Below, piece by piece: positions 21,881-23,077 of a stretch of 23,077 bases of DNA. A program made the position numbers and the translations under genes. Origin of the DNA: an uncultured Bacilli bacterium (GTDB lineage Bacteria > Bacillota_I > Bacilli_A > RF39 > UBA660); assembly GCA_944331815.1 (NCBI GenBank), contig CALVIQ010000092.1:1-23077 (forward strand). The letters run 5' to 3'. How positions within the stretch are numbered: position 1 is the first letter of the stretch; each line of letters opens with the position of its first letter. Below the pieces are notes generated by a model, which worked only from the letters and a program-made list of their open reading frames with translations, had not been told where the DNA came from and searched no databases.

Positions 21881-22948
21881 ATGTCAAACGAAGTATTTAT
21901 TAAAATATTATTGGTCACTTTAGCTTGTTTTTTATTTGTATATTTAATAGTTCCATATGTAAAGAAAATTGCTAATCATGTAGGAGCTATGGATATTCCT
22001 AACAAAAGAAAAGTTCATAAAATCCCAATTCCAAGATTAGGTGGATTAGCTATATTTGCAGGTTTCTTATTTGGATATATGGCATTTTGCAAATCTAATG
22101 ATTTAATGAATTCAATTTTAATTGGAAGTTTTATAATTGTTATTACTGGTATAATAGATGATATTAAACCATTAGATGCTAAAGTTAAATTATTTGGGCA
22201 AACAATAGCAGCTTCTATTGTTGTATTTTATGGAAATATTTTACTTTCAAGCATTAGTGCTTTTGGGATTTATATCAATTTTGGATTATTATCTTATCCA
22301 ATTACAATATTGTTTATTTTATCATTTATCAACTGTATGAATCTAATAGATGGTTTAGATGGATTAGCTGCAGGAATAAGTAGTATATTTTTCTTAACAG
22401 TAGGAAGCATTGCAATATTTAAAAGTTCACAAGGATTAGATTTTATTTTATGTTTTATTATGTTAGGGTCATGTTTAGGATTTTTAAAATATAATTCTCA
22501 TCCTGCTTCAATTTTTATGGGTGATACTGGATCTATGTTTTTAGGATATATTATAAGTATAATTGCTTTATTAGGATTTAAAAATGTAACAATGACATCA
22601 ATAATAATTCCATTTACAATAATTGCTATTCCATTTTTAGATACTATATTTGCTATTATAAGAAGATATTTAAAAAACGAAAGTATTACTAAACCTGATA
22701 AATTTCATATCCATCATCAATTATTAAATATGAAATTTTCACATAAAAAAACAGTAATAATTATTTGTTTAATTGATGCTTTATTTGCATTTACTTCAAT
22801 TGTATATGTTTTAGTAGATCGCCAACTTGGATATGTAATGTATGGTATATTAATGTTATTAGTATTAGCATTCATCTTAAAAACAAATGTTGTTATAGAA
22901 CATAAAACAAGTATTTTAGAAAAAATAAAAAAGATTAAGAAATGTTAA
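21881..22948 (+). CDS. tagO: Undecaprenyl-phosphate GlcNAc-1-phosphate transferase, TagO/WecA type
   Basis: Integral membrane enzyme moving a HexNAc-1-phosphate from a UDP-sugar onto undecaprenyl phosphate, the first step of teichoic acid or other cell-wall glycopolymer synthesis. About ten hydrophobic segments. Motifs of the MraY/WecA superfamily: DIPNKRKVHKIPIPRLGGLAI (about 39-58), GIIDDIKPLDAKVKLFGQ with the catalytic DD, NLIDGLDGLAAGIS, GDTGSMFLGY and the cytoplasmic PDKFHIHHQLL (HIHH, typical of WecA/TagO rather than MraY). 355 residues, usual length. AGAGGTG lies 5 bases before the ATG. It is divergent from the thioredoxin-like gene and followed at once by an IS end. Confidence 0.93.
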   Translation: MSNEVFIKILLVTLACFLFVYLIVPYVKKIANHVGAMDIPNKRKVHKIPIPRLGGLAIFAGFLFGYMAFCKSNDLMNSILIGSFIIVITGIIDDIKPLDAKVKLFGQTIAASIVVFYGNILLSSISAFGIYINFGLLSYPITILFILSFINCMNLIDGLDGLAAGISSIFFLTVGSIAIFKSSQGLDFILCFIMLGSCLGFLKYNSHPASIFMGDTGSMFLGYIISIIALLGFKNVTMTSIIIPFTIIAIPFLDTIFAIIRRYLKNESITKPDKFHIHHQLLNMKFSHKKTVIIICLIDALFAFTSIVYVLVDRQLGYVMYGILMLLVLAFILKTNVVIEHKTSILEKIKKIKKC

Positions 22949-22951
22949 ACT

Positions 22952-23077
22952 GAACTTGTCAATAAAAAGTAGACAATTAAAAGATATTCATTTAAACCCT
23001 AATTGAGTTCTATATTCAATTGGGGTTTTATATTTTAATGCGTAACTAGGTCTTAAATAATTATGATCGTATATAAT
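22952..23077 (-). mobile_element. End of an IS3-family insertion sequence (cut by the window)
   Basis: Sequence from about 22952 (TGAACTTGTCAATAAAAAG, then TAGACAA) resembles the terminal region of IS3/IS150-group elements and lies just outside the end of a transposase gene. The exact end and any target duplication cannot be set because only one end is visible. Confidence 0.7.
22988..23077 (-). CDS. IS3-family transposase OrfB, C-terminal end (partial)
   Basis: The last 29 residues of a transposase running in from beyond the right edge. YDHNYLRPSYALKYKTPIEY is the hallmark C-terminus of the IS3 DDE integrase (rve) domain, usually YN..RPH.aLgykTP.eY. The stop is TGA 22988-22990. Too little is present to tell whether the element is intact. 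It points toward tagO and ends 39 bases after it. Confidence 0.88.
   Translation of the reverse strand: MIYDHNYLRPSYALKYKTPIEYRTQLGFK

Noticed and set aside
1..23077. CRISPR array, prophage or defence island
   Set aside because: No regularly spaced direct repeats, no cas, phage structural or restriction genes; the only mobile DNA is the IS end at the right edge.

Overview
The window is very AT-rich (roughly a quarter GC by eye) and reads as a chromosomal segment of a low-GC Bacillota. Several things point there: an intact spoIIGA-sigE sporulation pair, a YjcZ-like small protein, a PerR-type regulator paired with rubrerythrin, T-box leaders on two aminoacyl-tRNA synthetase genes, near-consensus sigma-A promoters (TTGACA-17-TATAAT) and Gram-positive Shine-Dalgarno sites. 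The streamlined, extremely AT-rich style suggests a lineage near the Erysipelotrichia/Mollicutes-like Bacilli, but the species cannot be named from this sequence.

Layout, left to right. 129-4898 (minus): topA, sigE, spoIIGA and an ftsW/spoVE-type SEDS gene. 5028-5824 (plus): a YjcZ-like peptide and peptide deformylase. 5909-10856 (minus): an apparent four-gene operon tcdA - unknown gene - prepilin-like Ig protein - smc. 10967-11182 (plus): a lone small membrane-anchored protein. 11192-14412 (minus): a DnaQ-like exonuclease, a frameshifted HExxH protein, and argS with its T-box leader. 14834-16720 (minus): gltX with its T-box leader. 16895-16971 (minus): elongator tRNA-Met. 17028-19917 (minus): a glyA-folD-unknown one-carbon operon. 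19974-20881 (minus): perR-like plus rubrerythrin. 20934-21745 (minus): a DUF1003 protein and a thioredoxin-like protein. 21881-22948 (plus): a TagO/WecA-type glycosyl-1-phosphate transferase. At the right edge is the end of an IS3-family element.

Genes that work together: SpoIIGA is the membrane protease that matures pro-sigma-E. GlyA and FolD make and interconvert methylene-tetrahydrofolate. The PerR-like repressor probably controls the peroxide-detoxifying rubrerythrin translated from the same message. The two synthetases each sense their own uncharged tRNA; the readable specifier codons are CGC (Arg) and GAA (Glu).

No defence island, CRISPR array or biosynthetic cluster is visible; most of the window is housekeeping. 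The points most worth checking are: (1) a spoIIG promoter with a 21-bp spacer and a Spo0A-like box, with the upstream terminator nested inside it; (2) conserved N-termini of SpoIIGA and of the thioredoxin-like protein that lie upstream of the first ATG and seem to begin at ACG and ATA; (3) a +1 frameshift that splits a putative metalloprotease near its third metal ligand; (4) a recurrent layout in which the -10 box lies only about 5-12 bases before the Shine-Dalgarno; (5) an SMC with short coiled-coil arms co-transcribed with an orphan prepilin-like protein.
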